The position numbers and the translations under genes are program-made. DNA of 64,000 nucleotides, taken from contig NZ_JADKYP010000009.1 of assembly GCF_015354405.1 (NCBI RefSeq), positions 62,001 through 126,000 on the forward strand, written 5' to 3'. Position 1 is the stretch's first letter, and the number at the start of each line of letters is the position of its first letter. Positions 61,119 through 64,000 of this stretch are shown piece by piece. The DNA comes from Nocardia sp. BSTN01. GTDB lineage: Bacteria > Actinomycetota > Actinomycetes > Mycobacteriales > Mycobacteriaceae. The notes beneath the pieces were generated by a model. That model made no database searches. It had not been told where the DNA came from and saw only the letters and a program-made list of their open reading frames with translations.

Positions 61119-62594
61119 TCAGGCGCGAGCCGAGGTGGTGGACTGGGTGGAATCGGATTCGGGCGACCGTTCGGCCTCGAGCACCAGGGCTTCCGCCTGG
61201 GCGACGACACCGGATTCGGTACGCGCCGAACGCATTCCGGGCCGCCGCAGGAAGACCGACCAGACGACGATCGCGCAGACGACGTAGAAGCCGAGGAACA
61301 CCCAGAACGCGGTGGTCGCGGAATTGGTGGAGGCGTAGGAGGAGCGCAGCACCAGGTTGATGGCCACACCACCCAGGGCGCCGATCGCACCGACGAAGCC
61401 GATCAGCGCGCCCGAGGTGTTACGCGACCAGGCGGCCTGCTCCCCGGCGCTCACTGGAAGGCTCTTGGACTTCGCGTCGAAGACCGACGGGATGATCTTG
61501 GTGACGGACCCGTTGCCGATTCCCGAGAGCACGAACAGCGCGATGAATCCGCAGACCAGGGCGACCATGGTCGCACCCGAGGCCACGCCGCCGTTGTGGT
61601 CGGCGGCCACACTGGCCACCGCGACCACGACCGCCGCCACCATCATTCCGGCGAACCCGGCCAGCGTGACCCGGCTGCCGCCGAAGCGGTCGGCCATCTT
61701 GCCGCCGTAAGGGCGGGCCAGCGAACCCAGCAGCGGGCCGATGAAGGCGATCTGCGCGGCGTGCAGACTCGCCTGGGCGGCCGAATCACCGCCGGCCTTG
61801 AAGCCGATCTGCAGAATCTGGCCGAAGGCGAAGCTGAAGCCGATGAACGAGCCGAACGTACCGATGTAGAGGAAGGCGATCGCCCAGGACTGCGGAACCT
61901 TCAGCGACTCCAGCATGTAGGACAGATCGGCCTTCTGGTTGCGCAGATTGTCCATGTAGAGCGCGGCGCCGAGACCGGCGACCGCGATGAACGCCAGATA
62001 CACCAGGCAGACGACCGATGCGTAGGAGTTGCCGAGCGTGGCGATCACCAGCAGGCCGATCAGCTGGATCACCGGGACGCCGATATTGCCGCCGCCGGCG
62101 TTCATGCCCAGCGCCCAGCCCTTGAGCCGCTGTGGGTAGAAGGCGTTGATATTGGTCATCGAGGAGGCGAAGTTGCCGCCGCCCAGGCCCGCGAACGCCG
62201 CCACCACCATGAACGTGGTGTAGGAGGTGCCCGGCTGGTTGATGAAGTACAGCGTCAGCAGCGTCGGGATCAGCAGCATCAGGGCGCTTAAGATCGTCCA
62301 GTTGCGACCGCCGAAGCGCGCGGTGGCGACGGTGTAGGGGATGCGCAGGATGCCGCCGACCAGGGTCGGCATGGCGACCAGGAAGAACTTCCCGGCGGCG
62401 TCGATGCCGAACTTGTCGGTCGGCATGAACAGCACCATCACCGACCAGATCGACCACACCGAGAATCCGACATGTTCGGCGACGACCGACCAGATCAGAT
62501 TGCGACGGGCGATCTTCTTGCCGCCGGCCTCCCAGGCCGCGACATCCTCGGCATCCCATTGCTCGATGTCGTGGTTACGCGTCAGCGTGCTCAA
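61119..62594 (-). CDS. narK: NarK nitrate/nitrite transporter (TTG start)
   Basis: A 491-residue, 12-TM MFS protein. The two nitrate-signature regions are seen: GLGGGNFASSMTNINAFYPQ (helix 5) and GALIGFVGAIGALGGVAINL (helix 11). It imports nitrate and/or exports nitrite. TTG 62594 is taken as the start because a perfect CAGGAGG ribosome site lies 5-11 bases upstream, although no ATG or GTG is suitably placed; the N-terminal segment STLTRNHDIEQWD then fits. First gene of narK-nirB-nirD-nnaR-chelatase. Confidence 0.92.
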   Translation of the reverse strand: MSTLTRNHDIEQWDAEDVAAWEAGGKKIARRNLIWSVVAEHVGFSVWSIWSVMVLFMPTDKFGIDAAGKFFLVAMPTLVGGILRIPYTVATARFGGRNWTILSALMLLIPTLLTLYFINQPGTSYTTFMVVAAFAGLGGGNFASSMTNINAFYPQRLKGWALGMNAGGGNIGVPVIQLIGLLVIATLGNSYASVVCLVYLAFIAVAGLGAALYMDNLRNQKADLSYMLESLKVPQSWAIAFLYIGTFGSFIGFSFAFGQILQIGFKAGGDSAAQASLHAAQIAFIGPLLGSLARPYGGKMADRFGGSRVTLAGFAGMMVAAVVVAVASVAADHNGGVASGATMVALVCGFIALFVLSGIGNGSVTKIIPSVFDAKSKSLPVSAGEQAAWSRNTSGALIGFVGAIGALGGVAINLVLRSSYASTNSATTAFWVFLGFYVVCAIVVWSVFLRRPGMRSARTESGVVAQAEALVLEAERSPESDSTQSTTSARA

Positions 62595-62912
62595 CAGGGC
62601 CTCCTGAAATCCGGTTGGCCCCAAGGTAGAAAACGGGTATTGCCGCGATGCTGCGCCACATGACGCACAAATCAACGGTTGCTCACGAATTCGGCGATTT
62701 CCCGGTGAGAACCGGGACTTTGTTTCGCCCATATGACACAACGGTTTCCGTGCGTCACAAAGTGCCGACGCTCACACGAGGAGCCGGTGAGATCGATGGC
62801 GGCGAGTGGTCCGGGCCACATTGCGCGGCCGTCGGCTCACATCATGGCCACAAGCTCACCGCGGCGCAACCCGAGCGGTGAAACAGCCCAGCGGTCGCGC
62901 CGCGGAAGCCGG
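62595..62912 (-). promoter_or_regulatory. narK upstream region (318 bp); no gene seen
   Basis: Contains a leader hairpin TCCCGGT-N4-ACCGGGA at 62700-62717 and GTGAC/GAAAC blocks near 62738-62762 (minus strand: GTGACGCACGGAAAC at 62762-62748). These recall GlnR half-sites, but the spacing is 8 instead of 9 between the AC pairs, so no firm box is called. The region should carry the narK promoter and the sites for GlnR or NnaR if either acts here. Confidence 0.4.
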
Positions 62913-64000
62913 TCAGTGCCAGGTGTCCTCGAGCATGCGCGGCTTGCACGCCTGCCAGGCGCCGGCCACCAGCACCAGGACGGCAACCGCCAGCAGGGCG
63001 AAGGGCGCGCCCCAGCCGCCGGCCACGCTGTGCAGCACACCGAACAGCAGGGGGCCGACGCAGGCGACGGTGTAACCGACGCCCTGCGTGAAGCCCGACA
63101 GTGCCGCCGAACCGGCCTGGGTGCGGGTACGCAGATTGATCAGCGTGAGCGCCATCGGGAAGGTGCTCGGCCCGAGACCCAGCAGCAGTACCCACAGCCA
63201 CGGTGCGCTCATCGGGGCGATCAGCAGGCCGGCGAACGCCGCGAAAAACGCTATTGCGCAGGCGATCACGACGGGGAACGGATTGCGGATGCGGGCGGTG
63301 AACGACGGTGCGGTCAACGCGGCCGCCAAGCCCATGAAGGAGAAGAAGGCGACCATCGTGCCGCCGAAGCTCGCGTCGGCGCCCGCGTCGGCGAAGAGTT
63401 TGGGCAGCCAGGTGAACATCGAGTAGGTGACCAGCGAGGTCATGCCGAACATGGCGGCCATCCCCCACGCCAGCGGCGACCGCCGGATATTGCCGGCGCG
63501 CGCGGGCTGTTCGCCCGGCACCTCGGACACCGCGGTGGTGTCGGCGCGGTCGTGACCGCGCCGCCCCCGCAGCACACCCAGCCACGGCACCGCGGCCGCG
63601 AATCCGAGCAGCGCCCACAGCCCGAGCGAGACCCGCCAGCCGGCCGCGTCGGCGACCGGGACGGCGATCAGCGCCGGCACCACGGTGCCGATCTGCACCA
63701 TCGTGATGTACACCGAGCTCAGCACCGCCAGTCGATCCGCGAAATACCGCTTGACCAGCGGCGGAATCACGACATTGCCGATGCCCATACCGGCCAGCGC
63801 CAGCGCGGACAGGCTCAGCAGCTCCCAGGTGTCGGGCACCAGCGCCCGGGTGAGCTGCCCGGCCCCGGCCATGCACATGGCGACCAGTGCCGTCCGTTCC
63901 AGGCCCAGCCGCCGCACGAAGATCGGGGTGATCAGCCCGGCCAGCGCGAACATGGCGGTCGGGATCATGCCGAAGACACCGACGATGGCGGTGGAATAGC
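62913..64000 (-). CDS. MFS transporter (CynX/NimT-like), 5' end outside window
   Basis: The 362 visible codons form at least ten hydrophobic segments of a major facilitator, with loop motifs GLERTALVAMCM, GMGIGNVVIPPLVKRYFADR and GLGPSTFPMALTLINLRTRTQAGSAALSGFTQG that resemble the CynX/NimT (cyanate/nitroimidazole) group. Substrate unknown; the narK gene next to it does not prove a nitrogen role. The frame is open to base 64000, so the start lies beyond the window; the internal ATG at 63968 is probably not the start. Confidence 0.85.
   Translation of the reverse strand, partial: YSTAIVGVFGMIPTAMFALAGLITPIFVRRLGLERTALVAMCMAGAGQLTRALVPDTWELLSLSALALAGMGIGNVVIPPLVKRYFADRLAVLSSVYITMVQIGTVVPALIAVPVADAAGWRVSLGLWALLGFAAAVPWLGVLRGRRGHDRADTTAVSEVPGEQPARAGNIRRSPLAWGMAAMFGMTSLVTYSMFTWLPKLFADAGADASFGGTMVAFFSFMGLAAALTAPSFTARIRNPFPVVIACAIAFFAAFAGLLIAPMSAPWLWVLLLGLGPSTFPMALTLINLRTRTQAGSAALSGFTQGVGYTVACVGPLLFGVLHSVAGGWGAPFALLAVAVLVLVAGAWQACKPRMLEDTWH

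Noticed and set aside
62738-62790. GlnR box upstream of narK
   Set aside because: GTGAC and GAAAC blocks exist, but spacing does not fit the consensus I know, so it is noted only as a possibility.

Overview
The window is high-GC actinobacterial DNA that fits a mycolic-acid-containing genus, most likely Nocardia or a close relative. Evidence: an antigen-85-type mycolyltransferase, WhiB7, mycoredoxin, AdnAB, F420-type (LLM) oxidoreductases, frequent GTG starts, tight 4-base stop/start overlaps and several promoters placed for leaderless transcripts. No rRNA, tRNA, insertion sequence, prophage or CRISPR array was seen.

Layout. 1-25 kb is a DNA-repair/redox backbone whose order (TOMM cyclodehydratase-like gene, ABC1 kinase, whiB7, uvrD2, mycoredoxin, nudC, K+ channel, adnB, adnA, lipV-like hydrolase, alkyltransferase-like gene) follows, as I remember it, the M. 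tuberculosis Rv3196-Rv3204 block. Two cassettes interrupt it. The first (1.9-6.0 kb, minus strand) is a four-gene operon: J-domain/pseudokinase fusion, vWA protein, PurA (adenylosuccinate synthetase) paralogue, and an NrtR-type regulator with a dead Nudix box. Its first gene is preceded by two 21-bp palindromes. This is the best candidate for an undescribed system. The second (10.9-12.3 kb) is SRPBCC-EVE-MarR with a MarR-type operator in its promoter. whiB7 has a full attenuation leader: autoregulatory-type promoter, 109-codon upstream ORF, hairpins and an intrinsic terminator.

25-37 kb: molybdenum-cofactor gene (MobA-MoeA fusion), arylsulfatase, an orphan duplicated antitoxin-like gene, and narGHJI for the membrane nitrate reductase, with a short duplication at the narG-narH junction. 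37-56 kb is metabolic and regulatory accessory material: LLM and Old Yellow Enzyme oxidoreductases, a type II toxin-antitoxin pair, an ECF42-type sigma unit, a TetR-controlled ADH/acyl-CoA ligase/amidohydrolase cluster, a Tat-exported metallophosphatase, the mycolyltransferase and an XRE/aldo-keto reductase pair.

56-64 kb (minus strand) is the nitrate/nitrite assimilation operon narK-nirB-nirD-nnaR-sirohydrochlorin chelatase, followed by a truncated MFS gene at the window edge. The window therefore holds cofactor synthesis, nitrate reduction, nitrate/nitrite transport, nitrite reduction and the likely nitrogen-oxide regulator within about 37 kb.
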